Positions 1-8,794 of a stretch of 64,000 nt of DNA are shown in pieces. The notes below the pieces were generated by a model, which had not been told where the DNA came from, made no database searches, and saw nothing but the letters and a program-made list of their open reading frames with translations. A program made the translations under genes and the position numbers. Numbering within the stretch: the first letter of the stretch is position 1; each line of letters starts with the position of its first letter. Origin of the DNA: Winogradskyella sp. (lineage in GTDB: Bacteria > Bacteroidota > Bacteroidia > Flavobacteriales > Flavobacteriaceae); contig NZ_JANQIM010000006.1 in the NCBI RefSeq assembly GCF_028282165.1, positions 1 through 64,000 on the forward strand. The letters are read 5' to 3'.

Positions 1-1
1 C

Positions 2-2380
2 GCAAACCCTGAACCGATGATTATTTGCGATGAAGACCAGGACCTAGTCTCTACGGTCAATCTAGAAAGTGTTCTTGCCGATCTGACAGACAATGTAGAT
101 GACGTGAGCTTTACTTTCTATACATCATTTGATGATGCCATAAATCAATTTCATGACTTTTTTTCCATATCCAATCCAAGTAATTATGTCACTGGAAGCA
201 GAGAGATATTCATCAGAGCGGAGCTTGAGTCCGAGAACTGCTTTACCATATTCAGTTTCGACATCGAAATCTATGCAGACCCACAGCTCGGCAACATACC
301 GGACCTTATCAACTGCCAGGCAGATGACGGCCAGCCCTCCGATTTCTTCCTAGGGGAAAGGGACGCCCAGATCATCGGAATCCAACAGGGCATGCAGGTC
401 CTCTATTTTGAGTCCGAGAACGATGCCATGGACAGGAACGGCCCGATAGACGCCACTATAGCGTACCAGAACACATCCAACCCCCAGACCATATACGTGC
501 GCCTGGAAAACCAGTCCCACAACGGGTGCTTCAAGGTGGCCCCGATGCAGATCGAGGTCAGGCAGTCACCGGACTACAACATCCCCACCGATGTCTTCGA
601 ATGCGACGTAAACCTCAACGGATTGGCAACGACAGACCTCAACGACAAGGTTGCGGAAATCCAGCTCGGCAGCACTACGGACCTCAATATCAGCTTCCAC
701 CTCTCACCACTGAACGCAGAGATAGGCGCCAACCCAATTCCGATGGACTACACGGCAACGGGCAACCCACAGCTCATATACGCCAGGATAGAGAATGCCA
801 ATTCGGGGTGCTTCAACGTGGAAACCTTCAACATCAATACCTTCTCCCTCCCCGAGATCAACCTCGGACAGTCCCTGGTCGCATGTGGGAACAATTTCCA
901 GACCACACTGCAATGGGACCTTACCGAAGTGGAACTGGAGGTACTCGACGGTAGGCAGTACAACATAGACTTTACCTATTTCACCTCACAGGCCGGGGCC
1001 GAGGCCGATATCGACCCGATCACCGACCCTGGGACATATATAAATACAGAGGGCCAAGAGACCGTGTTCGTAAGGGTCACGAACCTAACAACGGGGTGCT
1101 TTTCCATAGCCCCCTTCGAGCTGGTCATCAACCCGGCACCACCGATCAACGAGTTCGAGGTCTATCGCGCCTGCCATAACGAGGACGGCACCGTCGACCT
1201 GTCGGACATCAACAGCGTACTGCTCGAAAACACCTTTAACGTACTGGTGAGCTACCACAACAGCATTGCCGATGCGGAGGCCAACAACAGCCCCTTGGAC
1301 ACAGACCACACCTATACGGGCGACACGGAAGACCTGGTCGCAAGGGTGGAGTTCAGCACTACCGGCTGCTATGCCGTGTACCCCTTCCGGTTGCAGATCG
1401 ACCCCCTGCCCATCGCGCACCAGCCCGATGACCTAGTCGCCTGCGATGACGACCTTGACGGGCTCCTCGAGCTTGACCTCTCCGTACAGGATACCGCAGT
1501 GCTCAACGGCCAGGAACCAGGGGAGCATACCATCGGTTATTTCAGTTCACAGGACGATGCACGGGAAAACACCAATGCCCTCGGCCCCGACCATGTTGCC
1601 GCAAACAACGAGACCATCTTCGTGAGACTGGAGAACAACGAGACCGGGTGCTTCGATATTGCCCAGTTCTCCGTAACGATCAATCCACTGCCGGTCGTCG
1701 ACATCGGAGACCAGGTCATATGCCTGGACGACCTCCCACTGACCGTATCGGCCCAAACGGGGGATGCACTCGACACCTACCTATGGTCCACAGGGGAAAC
1801 GGCCGCCGAGATCGAGATCACGGAAACCGGAAGCTATAGCGTGACCGTGACCAGTACATTTGGATGCCAGGCCACGGGCACCTTCAACGTCGCAGAGTCC
1901 GAGGCGGCGACCATAGACGTGGTCGAGACCGTAGACTTCTCAGACCCCAACAACATCACCATCACCATTAGCGGCATCGGGGACTACCTCTACCAGCTCA
2001 ACGACCTGCCGCCGCAGACCTCGAACGTCTTCAACGACGTGCCCATAGGGTACAATACCGTGACCGTCATAGACCTCAACGGGTGTGCTCGGATCACTAG
2101 GGAGGTACTTGTTGTAGACATACCAAAGCACATGACACCGAACGGTGACGGCGACTTCGACACATGGCACATCGTCGGCGTGGAGACGCTTCCGGGGACC
2201 GTTGTCCATATCTTTGACCGCTACGGAAAACTGCTCAAGGAGCTGAGGCACGATTCCCTCGGATGGGACGGCACCTTCAACGGAAACAAAATGCCAACGG
2301 GTGACTACTGGTACGTCGCTGACGTAGTGCACAACGGTGAACGATTCCAAATAAAAGGGCATTTTGCATTGAGGCGATAA
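2..2380 (+). CDS. T9SS type B sorting-domain surface protein, 5' end outside window
   Basis: The 3' part of a large secreted surface protein. The reading frame is open to the left edge (residues ANPEP precede the first ATG at 17), so the true start lies outside the window. It has about six repeats of roughly 93 residues, each with a core like FVRLENNETGCF followed by a strand ending in PLP and then a Cys/Asp-rich turn. These are followed by an Ig/PKD-like segment (about residues 575-640) and a C-terminal domain with HMTPNGDGDFDTW, FDRYGK, GWDGTFNG and MPTGDYWY. Those motifs define the gliding-motility-associated type B sorting signal that sends proteins through the type IX secretion system to the cell surface. 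From about base 240 onward the gene is much richer in G+C than its neighbours, with codons such as GAC, AAC and CTC. Role is probably adhesin or surface filament; the ligand is unknown. Confidence 0.9.
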   Translation, partial: ANPEPMIICDEDQDLVSTVNLESVLADLTDNVDDVSFTFYTSFDDAINQFHDFFSISNPSNYVTGSREIFIRAELESENCFTIFSFDIEIYADPQLGNIPDLINCQADDGQPSDFFLGERDAQIIGIQQGMQVLYFESENDAMDRNGPIDATIAYQNTSNPQTIYVRLENQSHNGCFKVAPMQIEVRQSPDYNIPTDVFECDVNLNGLATTDLNDKVAEIQLGSTTDLNISFHLSPLNAEIGANPIPMDYTATGNPQLIYARIENANSGCFNVETFNINTFSLPEINLGQSLVACGNNFQTTLQWDLTEVELEVLDGRQYNIDFTYFTSQAGAEADIDPITDPGTYINTEGQETVFVRVTNLTTGCFSIAPFELVINPAPPINEFEVYRACHNEDGTVDLSDINSVLLENTFNVLVSYHNSIADAEANNSPLDTDHTYTGDTEDLVARVEFSTTGCYAVYPFRLQIDPLPIAHQPDDLVACDDDLDGLLELDLSVQDTAVLNGQEPGEHTIGYFSSQDDARENTNALGPDHVAANNETIFVRLENNETGCFDIAQFSVTINPLPVVDIGDQVICLDDLPLTVSAQTGDALDTYLWSTGETAAEIEITETGSYSVTVTSTFGCQATGTFNVAESEAATIDVVETVDFSDPNNITITISGIGDYLYQLNDLPPQTSNVFNDVPIGYNTVTVIDLNGCARITREVLVVDIPKHMTPNGDGDFDTWHIVGVETLPGTVVHIFDRYGKLLKELRHDSLGWDGTFNGNKMPTGDYWYVADVVHNGERFQIKGHFALRR

Positions 2381-2411
2381 TTGATTTCAATTTTTCTTTA
2401 TTGTAACTTTG
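2381..2411 (+). promoter_or_regulatory. uvrB promoter (TTG-N20-TAACTTTG)
   Basis: The -7 box TAACTTTG (2404-2411) matches the Bacteroidota consensus TAnnTTTG exactly, and a TTG at 2381-2383 lies 20 bp upstream. The box ends only 4 bp before the uvrB ATG, so the transcript would be leaderless or nearly so. Confidence 0.7.
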
Positions 2412-2415
2412 CAAG

Positions 2416-4422
2416 ATGCGATTTAATATAGAATCAGAATTTCAACCTACTGGTGATCAACCAGAAGCTATACAGCAACTAGCTAATGGTATTACACAAG
2501 GCGAACGCTACCAAACCTTACTTGGAGTTACAGGTTCTGGTAAAACGTTTACGGTAGCGAATGTTATACAAGAGGTGCAACGACCAACCTTAGTTTTAGC
2601 ACATAATAAAACATTGGCTGCACAGTTGTACTCAGAATTTAAGCAGTTTTTTCCTAATAATGCTGTTGAGTATTTTGTATCCTATTACGATTATTATCAA
2701 CCAGAAGCCTACATTCCTGTATCGGGTGTTTATATAGAAAAGGATTTATCGATTAATGAAGAAATAGAGAAGATGCGATTGAGCACTACTTCTTCTCTAC
2801 TCTCTGGTCGTCGTGATGTTTTGGTTGTCGCTTCAGTATCTTGTTTATATGGGATTGGGAATCCTGTTGAGTTTCAAAAAAACGTGATTACCATTGAACG
2901 TGATCAGGTTATTTCTAGAACAAAGCTACTACATCAATTAGTACAAGGCTTATATTCCAGAACGGAAGCTGATTTTAAAAACGGGAATTTTAGGATAAAA
3001 GGTGATACGGTCGATATCTTTCCTGGCTACGCCAACAATGCTTTTAGAATTCATTTCTTTGGTGATGAAATTGAAGAAATTGAAGCTTTTGATGCCTATA
3101 CTAATGAAATATTAGAACGCTACGATCGCTTGAATATCTACCCTGCCAATATGTTTGTGACCTCTCCAGATGTGCTTCAAAATGCAATAAGGGATATACA
3201 GGATGATTTGGTAAAACAGCACGAATACTTTAAAGATATAGGTAAGCATCTTGAAGCTAAACGCCTTAAGGAACGTACCGAATTCGACCTTGAAATGATT
3301 CGCGAATTGGGTTACTGCTCTGGGATAGAAAACTATTCAAGATATTTAGACGGTAGAGCACCAGGTACTAGGCCATTCTGTTTATTAGATTATTTCCCAG
3401 ATGATTATCTCATGGTTGTAGATGAAAGCCATGTAACCATTTCACAGGTTCATGCGATGTATGGAGGTGATAGGAGTCGAAAAGAAAACTTGGTTGAATA
3501 TGGATTTAGGCTTCCTGCTGCTATGGATAATAGACCTTTGAAATTTGAAGAGTTTGAAGCGCTTCAAAATCAGGTGATTTATGTTTCTGCAACTCCAGCT
3601 GACTACGAAATGCAGAAAACTGGTGGTGTTTATGTAGAGCAAGTCATTCGTCCTACAGGTTTATTGGATCCAGATATTGAAGTCCGTCCAAGTTTGAATC
3701 AAATAGATGACTTGATCGAAGAAATACAAGAACGTGTAGAAAAAGACGAACGCACATTGGTGACTACACTTACCAAACGTATGGCTGAAGAGTTAGTAAA
3801 ATATTTGACTAGAATTTCTATTCGTTGCCGTTACATTCACAGTGATGTCGATACGCTAGAACGCGTAGAAATTATGCAAGATTTGCGCAAAGGGATTTTT
3901 GATGTTTTGGTTGGTGTCAACTTACTTCGCGAGGGTTTAGATCTACCTGAAGTATCCTTAGTAGCCATTTTGGATGCAGATAAAGAAGGTTTCTTGCGTT
4001 CTAACCGCTCACTAACCCAAACAGTTGGTAGAGCTGCTCGTAACCTTAACGGCAAAGCCATTATGTATGCAGATACCATTACACAGAGCATGCAGAAAAC
4101 CATAGATGAAACCAATTATCGTCGTGAAAAACAGATTGCCTATAACACTGCTAATAATATTACACCAAAAGCTATAAATAAGAGTTTAGACAGTGCTTTG
4201 GCTAAAAATTCAGTAAGCACTTACCGTACAGAACTAGAAACCAAATTAGCTGCCGAACCAGAAAGCGAGTATCTCACTAAAAGTCAGCTTGAAAAAAAGA
4301 TACGCGAAAAACGAAAGCAAATGGAGCAAGCTGCTAAGGCTCTAGACTTTATGGAAGCAGCACGTTTTAGGGATGAGATATCGGCCTACCAGGAAAAATT
4401 AGAGAAGCTAAAGGTCAAGTAA
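2416..4422 (+). CDS. uvrB: UvrABC system protein B (excinuclease ABC subunit B)
   Basis: The damage-verifying helicase-like subunit of nucleotide excision repair, which loads with UvrA and recruits UvrC. It has 668 residues, normal for the family. Visible are Walker A GVTGSGKT (residues 37-44), the Tyr-rich beta-hairpin region YYDYYQPEAYIP (about 90-101) that inserts between DNA strands, the DESH Walker B box near 335, helicase motif VI around QTVGRAARN, and a C-terminal UVR domain (about 626-662) that contacts UvrC. The N-terminus MRFNIESEFQPTGDQPEAI aligns with the conserved UvrB start, which supports the ATG at 2416. Transcribed alone from a promoter immediately upstream. Confidence 0.98.
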   Translation: MRFNIESEFQPTGDQPEAIQQLANGITQGERYQTLLGVTGSGKTFTVANVIQEVQRPTLVLAHNKTLAAQLYSEFKQFFPNNAVEYFVSYYDYYQPEAYIPVSGVYIEKDLSINEEIEKMRLSTTSSLLSGRRDVLVVASVSCLYGIGNPVEFQKNVITIERDQVISRTKLLHQLVQGLYSRTEADFKNGNFRIKGDTVDIFPGYANNAFRIHFFGDEIEEIEAFDAYTNEILERYDRLNIYPANMFVTSPDVLQNAIRDIQDDLVKQHEYFKDIGKHLEAKRLKERTEFDLEMIRELGYCSGIENYSRYLDGRAPGTRPFCLLDYFPDDYLMVVDESHVTISQVHAMYGGDRSRKENLVEYGFRLPAAMDNRPLKFEEFEALQNQVIYVSATPADYEMQKTGGVYVEQVIRPTGLLDPDIEVRPSLNQIDDLIEEIQERVEKDERTLVTTLTKRMAEELVKYLTRISIRCRYIHSDVDTLERVEIMQDLRKGIFDVLVGVNLLREGLDLPEVSLVAILDADKEGFLRSNRSLTQTVGRAARNLNGKAIMYADTITQSMQKTIDETNYRREKQIAYNTANNITPKAINKSLDSALAKNSVSTYRTELETKLAAEPESEYLTKSQLEKKIREKRKQMEQAAKALDFMEAARFRDEISAYQEKLEKLKVK

Positions 4423-4556
4423 TTAGTAGTTAGTAAATAGTGGCGAGCAATTAACAACTAATGGTTGTTGCATATACTGATCTACACTAGCACATAAATC
4501 TATAGGCGTTTTTGACAGACACAGTAATAACTTCCAGCTTCTAACTCCTAACAAAA

Positions 4557-4958
4557 CTAGTTATACTGTACCTTAAAGATATCAATCAAAAAATCTGGTG
4601 GTACAATTTTATCTGGAAAACTATCCATTAAATCCAACACACGATTTATGGACTCATGACTTAATCCCATTCGCAATCCAAAATTATGGATTTTCACCAA
4701 TTGTTTTGGCGACACTTTATGATCCAAGTTCATTAAAAGCACTAACCTATGAAATTGAACGATACGCTCGCTGTGGGATTTTAGATGAACATACGTTACA
4801 GGATGGTCAAAAAGATATTCGAAATCTTCCTTAGAAATATCCAATTGTTTGGCAATACTAAGCAAGAAATTATACTCAATAGATTTTATATTTTCATCTG
4901 TTTGAGCAAATGCGATCATTTCAGAAAGCAAACTCAATTTTTCAGCACGATTGATCAT
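4557..4958 (-). CDS. TerB-like small cytosolic protein
   Basis: A 133-residue, mostly helical protein beginning MINRAEKLSLLSEMIAFAQ. The opening (a search for early 'activity in stress' type helices, then an acidic DENIKSIEYNFLLSIAKQL segment) resembles the TerB-like fold found in tellurite-resistance-associated proteins; this is recalled family resemblance, not a search result. The open frame extends upstream to 5195, but that would overlap the divergent esterase gene by about 95 bp and adds poorly conserved-looking sequence. The ATG at 4958 gives the expected length and leaves a 142-bp divergent intergenic region. Convergent with uvrB. Function unknown. Confidence 0.6.
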   Translation of the reverse strand: MINRAEKLSLLSEMIAFAQTDENIKSIEYNFLLSIAKQLDISKEDFEYLFDHPVTYVHLKSHSERIVQFHRLVLLMNLDHKVSPKQLVKIHNFGLRMGLSHESINRVLDLMDSFPDKIVPPDFLIDIFKVQYN

Positions 4959-5100
4959 AGATAGAGGGATATTAATTAACAAGGTAAAGTTAAATAGGTA
5001 CATTATTTTATTGTCGTTGATATAATGTATCTTGTCGAAAAATTGAACGTATTTAGTCGGGGTTTTTAAACGTTTATCAACTGAAAAAGCCAATAATAGC

Positions 5101-5904
5101 ATGAGATTGACACCTATTTGTTTATTATTTTTTGTATTCGGACTTAGCTCAGTATATGCGCAAAGCACTGCTTCTGAACAGGTTACAAAATTCACAATAG
5201 CTGCACCTCAGTTAGATACTCTTAAACAAATTTGGGTGTATCTCCCTAAAGATTATCAAAATTCTAAAAAACACTATCCCGTAGTATATATGCACGATGC
5301 CCAAAACCTATTCGACAATGAAACTTCTTATGTTGGCGAATGGAAAGTTGACGAATTTTTAGATAGTCTAGACGGCAAAGAAAGTATTGTTATTGGCATT
5401 GAGCATGGCAATGAAAAACGCATAGATGAATTAACACCTTACAAGCATGAAGAATACGGAGGTGGAAAGGGTGATGCTTACATAGCATTTATAAAGGACA
5501 CTTTAAAACCTTACGTGGACATTTCCTACCGCACTAAACCCGAGGCATCAAATACAACTATATTTGGCGCTTCTCTAGGTGGTCTAATTTCTTTTTATGC
5601 GACGATAAAATATTCAAACGTATTTGGGAAAGCGGGTGTGTTTTCAGCTTCATTTTGGTTTAGCGAAAAGATTTATGATTTAGTTGAATCTAGCATGATC
5701 CCAAAATCCTCAAAATTTTTCTTTTTAATTGGTGATAAAGAAGGAGGTACTATGGTTACTGATCAAGAACGTATGGTTGAATTATTAAAATCTAAAGGTG
5801 TAAAAGCAAAACAAATGGAGAGTTATATCATAAAAGATGGTGAGCATAATGAAAAGCTTTGGTCTACCTATTTTGGAAAAGCGTACCGGTGGTTACATGA
5901 TTAA
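5101..5904 (+). CDS. Secreted alpha/beta-hydrolase, esterase D/BesA-like
   Basis: A 267-residue putative esterase (PF00756 type). It begins with a signal peptide ending VYAQ (about residues 1-21), so it is probably periplasmic. The nucleophile elbow is GASLGG with Ser158; a likely catalytic His is H249 in DGEHNEKLW. The N-terminal part has strands typical for the fold (IWVYLPKDY, YPVVYMHDAQNLFD). Related enzymes hydrolyse siderophore esters, S-formylglutathione or acyl esters; the substrate cannot be told here. It is followed after 12 bp by a DUF1456 gene on the same strand, perhaps co-transcribed. Confidence 0.85.
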   Translation: MRLTPICLLFFVFGLSSVYAQSTASEQVTKFTIAAPQLDTLKQIWVYLPKDYQNSKKHYPVVYMHDAQNLFDNETSYVGEWKVDEFLDSLDGKESIVIGIEHGNEKRIDELTPYKHEEYGGGKGDAYIAFIKDTLKPYVDISYRTKPEASNTTIFGASLGGLISFYATIKYSNVFGKAGVFSASFWFSEKIYDLVESSMIPKSSKFFFLIGDKEGGTMVTDQERMVELLKSKGVKAKQMESYIIKDGEHNEKLWSTYFGKAYRWLHD

Positions 5905-5916
5905 AATATAATAATA

Positions 5917-6159
5917 ATGACTAATAACGATATATTTAAGAAACTTAGGGTTGCCCACAAGTTGAGGGATGAAGACATAGTAAAAATATTAGCACTCGTA
6001 GATTTTAGAATTTCAAAAAGTGAGCTTAATGCATTTTTTAGAAGAGAAGACCATCCAAACTATAGGGAGTGTGGTGACCAAATTCTCAGAAATTTCCTTA
6101 ATGGATTAATCATTCATTTAAGGGGTCCAATGCCAAAAAAGCAAAAAAAGCCCTCATAA
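5917..6159 (+). CDS. DUF1456 family protein (single repeat, YehS-like)
   Basis: An 80-residue protein with MTNNDIFKKLRVAHKLRDED, ALVDFRISKSELNAFFRRED and NYRECGDQILRNFLNGL, which match the repeat of the DUF1456/YehS family. E. coli YehS has two such repeats (about 156 aa); this version carries only one and ends in a Lys-rich tail. The tail could imply nucleic-acid contact, but no function is established. It starts 12 bp after the esterase stop. Confidence 0.8.
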   Translation: MTNNDIFKKLRVAHKLRDEDIVKILALVDFRISKSELNAFFRREDHPNYRECGDQILRNFLNGLIIHLRGPMPKKQKKPS

Positions 6160-6242
6160 AATGTCAACTTCGCAAAAATGAATCAATTGTTTCTTCGTTA
6201 AACAATTAGCTAATACCTTGCACTATCTAAATGGATTAATAG

Positions 6243-6944
6243 ATGTTTGAAACCTCTAATAATGTTCATCAGGTTCATAATTTTACTGTTGAACAAATTG
6301 ATGCCTTAAATAAAAAATATAGGGCTTTATCAGTCACAGAACGTATCAAAGAAGTTTATAATGATTTTGATATTGCTGATATAATGCTGACTAGTTCTTT
6401 TGCAGCGACTTCAGCATTTTTGCTAAAATTAGTCTCGGATGCTAATGCTAAGCAAGAAGTGTTTTTTATAGATACTGGTTATCATTTTGAGGATACCATT
6501 GCTTATAAATCCTTACTAGAGAAAAAGTATAAGCTCAATGTCACTTCCATTTCCGCCATTAAAGAGGAACACGAGTTTACAACAAAGGACGAAACCTGGA
6601 AAAAAAACCCGGACTTTTGCTGTTCTATAAATAAAGTACAGCCTTTAGAAACCATCAAAAAAAATTATAAGGTATGGATGTCTGGACTAATGAAATGGCA
6701 ATCTGACCACAGAGCAACTTTAGATATTTTTGAAGATCGTGGTACTATCCTAAAGTTTTATCCGCTTGTGGATGTTTCAAAGGAAGAGAGGGATGCCTTT
6801 ATTGAAGAACATCAACTGCCTTTTCATCCTTTGGTAGCTAAAGGGTATCATTCTATTGGTTGCAAGCATTGTACAGTCCCTGGTGAGGATCGAAGTGGCC
6901 GTTGGAATAATAATCCTAAAACTGAATGCGGGTTGCACCTATAA
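6243..6944 (+). CDS. cysH: Assimilatory adenylylsulfate (APS) reductase, 4Fe-4S type
   Basis: Reduces adenylylsulfate to sulfite with thioredoxin in assimilatory sulfur metabolism. Within 233 residues the N-terminal half has the adenine-nucleotide alpha-hydrolase fold (LTSSFAATSAFLLKL in place of the usual SGG loop, then FFIDTGYHFEDT). The Cys pairs CC at 126-127 and CxxC at 207-210 are the iron-sulfur ligands that separate APS reductases from cluster-free PAPS reductases. The catalytic Cys229 lies in the C-terminal KTECGLHL motif. No other sulfate-assimilation gene (cysND, sulfite reductase) is adjacent in the window, so the pathway is dispersed or encoded elsewhere. Confidence 0.92.
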   Translation: MFETSNNVHQVHNFTVEQIDALNKKYRALSVTERIKEVYNDFDIADIMLTSSFAATSAFLLKLVSDANAKQEVFFIDTGYHFEDTIAYKSLLEKKYKLNVTSISAIKEEHEFTTKDETWKKNPDFCCSINKVQPLETIKKNYKVWMSGLMKWQSDHRATLDIFEDRGTILKFYPLVDVSKEERDAFIEEHQLPFHPLVAKGYHSIGCKHCTVPGEDRSGRWNNNPKTECGLHL

Positions 6945-6973
6945 AAAAAGGGCAACATTTAATAATGTTACCC
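6943..6973 (-). terminator. Rho-independent terminator of the minus-strand gene at 6998-7339
   Basis: Stem GGGCAACATT / AATGTTACCC (6950-6973, one mismatch), followed on the minus strand by seven T (6943-6949 read as A on the plus strand). It may also stop cysH transcripts, but the T-run faces the minus strand. Confidence 0.8.
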
Positions 6974-6997
6974 TTCTCTATATAATCAAAAATCAAT

Positions 6998-7339
6998 TCA
7001 TTTTGATTTTAACATCTTCACTGGTATCTTAAAGGATTTATTGAAACCTACAGCATCTTCGGACACTTTCTTGTAGTTCAATCTACTTTTAATATAGCTT
7101 TCTACAGCTTTATTCTCGGTATCTACTGATAAAACAACCATTTCATTATCTTGATTAATGGCTATTTGCACTAAAGCATCAGTGTCTTTTTTTAACTGAA
7201 ATTCTGGATTCTTTAATAGTTTACCCACAGTTTCAGTAATAGAATTTGGTTCTGCTTCTTTAATCGGATTTGTGTTTGCCGAAATAGCACCAGTGAACAT
7301 AATTGCTGCGACTAGCACTAACATTTTTAGTTTTTTCAT
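6998..7339 (-). CDS. Small exported protein, unknown function
   Basis: A 113-residue protein with an N-terminal signal peptide (MKKLKMLVLVAAIMFTGAISAN). The mature part is a compact alpha/beta unit with ALVQIAINQDNEMVVLSVDT and ESYIKSRLNYKKV. The pattern (a strand expressing a value, a turn, then an ESYIKSRLNYKK helix) resembles short conserved flavobacterial periplasmic proteins distantly like a TonB C-terminal fold, but I cannot assign a family. A strong terminator follows at 6943-6973, so it is probably monocistronic. Confidence 0.7.
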   Translation of the reverse strand: MKKLKMLVLVAAIMFTGAISANTNPIKEAEPNSITETVGKLLKNPEFQLKKDTDALVQIAINQDNEMVVLSVDTENKAVESYIKSRLNYKKVSEDAVGFNKSFKIPVKMLKSK

Positions 7340-7445
7340 GATTTTTTCGTTTTAAAGATTGATACCATATAGACGACAAACCATTATCGGAGTTACACGC
7401 TTTAACAGTGTTTAACGACGATTTGCAGAATATTAACATAACGAT

Positions 7446-7475
7446 CAATAAAAATGCGCCTCTAAAGGCGCATTT
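7446..7475 (-). terminator. sucC terminator
   Basis: A perfect 9-bp stem AAATGCGCC / GGCGCATTT (7452-7460 and 7467-7475) with loop TCTAAA. On the minus strand it is followed by TTTTATT. It lies 25 bp beyond the sucC stop codon. Confidence 0.85.
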
Positions 7476-7500
7476 ACAAGAATTGTATATTTCTAATTTA

Positions 7501-8691
7501 CTAAGAAAGTACTTCTTGAACTTTATCTGCTGCTTCTTGGAATTCCGTTGCACTTAACACATCCAAGCCAGAGTTATCAATAAGTTCTTTGGCAATATCT
7601 GCATTAGTACCTTGTAAACGAACTATAATCGGTACACTAATATTACCAATATTTTTATAGGCATCAATGACACCTTGCGCTACACGATCGCAGCGTACAA
7701 TACCACCGAAAATATTTATCAAAATGGCTTTAACATTGGGGTCTTTCAAAATAATATTGAAAGCCGCTTCTACTCTAGCTGCATCTGCAGTACCGCCAAC
7801 ATCCAAAAAGTTTGCTGGATCACCGCCTGCTTGTTTAATCAAATCCATTGTTGCCATGGCCAATCCTGCACCATTAACCATACAACCTACGTTGCCATCT
7901 AAGTCTACATAATTTAAGCCTAATTCACCTGCCTCAACTTCGATAGGGTTTTCTTCACGCGTATCTCTAAGTTCTGCCAAGTCCTTATGTCTAAATAATG
8001 CATTGCCGTCTAAGGTTACTTTAGAATCCACGGCCATGATCTTGTCATCACTGGTCTTCAAAACTGGATTAATTTCAAATAAGGATGCATCAGACTTAAC
8101 ATAAGCCGTGTATAATGCTGTTACAAATTTCGTCATTTCCTTAAAAGCAGTGCCAGATAAACCTAAATTAAAGGCTACACGACGTGCCTGAAAAGGTAAA
8201 AGTCCTAAAGCTGGATCAATCTCTTCAGTAAAAATTAAATGTGGTGTTTCCTCTGCAACCTGCTCAATATCCATTCCACCTTCTGTAGAATACATAATCA
8301 TGTTCTTACCAGCACCTCTGTTTAAAAGTACGGACATGTAATACTCCTCTGGTTCGTTGTCGCCTGGATAATAAACATCTTCTGCAACTAAAACTTGATG
8401 TACTTTTTTCCCCTCGGCTGAAGTCTGTGGAGTAATAAGGTTCATACCTATGATCTGGCCAGCCAATTCCTTAACTTCATCTAAATTTTTAGCTAGCTTA
8501 ACTCCTCCGCCTTTTCCACGTCCACCAGCATGAACTTGAGCCTTAATGACGTGCCAACCTGTACCTGTTTCTTCAGTTAATTTCTTAGCTGCTTCAACAG
8601 CCTCATCAGCACTTTGAGCCACAATTCCACGTTGAATGCGTACTCCAAAGCTGCTTAGTAATTCTTTTCCTTGATATTCGTGTAGATTCAT
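7501..8691 (-). CDS. sucC: Succinyl-CoA ligase [ADP-forming] subunit beta
   Basis: Beta subunit of succinyl-CoA synthetase, the substrate-level phosphorylation step of the TCA cycle. The 396 residues match the family. It starts MNLHEYQGKELLSSFGV, continues through the ATP-grasp domain (KAQVHAGGRGKGGGVKLA near residues 51-68; EINPV and SKVTLDGNA near 205-230), and ends in the CoA-ligase domain with GGIVRCDRVAQGV and VPIIVRLQGTNA. The alpha subunit sucD is not next to it, as is usual in Bacteroidota. A good promoter lies 28 bp upstream and a terminator follows, so it is a single-gene unit. Confidence 0.97.
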   Translation of the reverse strand: MNLHEYQGKELLSSFGVRIQRGIVAQSADEAVEAAKKLTEETGTGWHVIKAQVHAGGRGKGGGVKLAKNLDEVKELAGQIIGMNLITPQTSAEGKKVHQVLVAEDVYYPGDNEPEEYYMSVLLNRGAGKNMIMYSTEGGMDIEQVAEETPHLIFTEEIDPALGLLPFQARRVAFNLGLSGTAFKEMTKFVTALYTAYVKSDASLFEINPVLKTSDDKIMAVDSKVTLDGNALFRHKDLAELRDTREENPIEVEAGELGLNYVDLDGNVGCMVNGAGLAMATMDLIKQAGGDPANFLDVGGTADAARVEAAFNIILKDPNVKAILINIFGGIVRCDRVAQGVIDAYKNIGNISVPIIVRLQGTNADIAKELIDNSGLDVLSATEFQEAADKVQEVLS

Positions 8692-8718
8692 TTATAAACA
8701 GAGATTTATTTCGTTGTG

Positions 8719-8749
8719 CAAAAATACATATCCGCAAAGTTTAAACCAA
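8719..8749 (-). promoter_or_regulatory. sucC promoter (TTG-N20-TATTTTTG)
   Basis: On the minus strand the -7 box TATTTTTG (plus 8719-8726) matches TAnnTTTG, and TTG (plus 8747-8749) lies exactly 20 bp upstream. This is the same spacing as the uvrB promoter. Confidence 0.75.
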
Positions 8750-8794
8750 TATTTTTTAAACTGTTTTTTCTGCCAAAGAATCAGAAACCAGTTC

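Noticed and set aside
704..1420. Several long minus-strand ORFs opposite the first gene (up to 111 aa), with others up to 2362
   Set aside because: High GC reduces stop codons in antisense frames; these are shadows of the T9SS gene.
4959..5195. N-terminal extension of the TerB-like ORF up to 5195
   Set aside because: It would overlap the divergent esterase gene, including its signal peptide, by 95 bp; the internal ATG at 4958 gives a sensible protein.
6243..6944. PAPS reductase (cluster-free CysH)
   Set aside because: The CC and CxxC iron-sulfur ligands point to an APS reductase instead.
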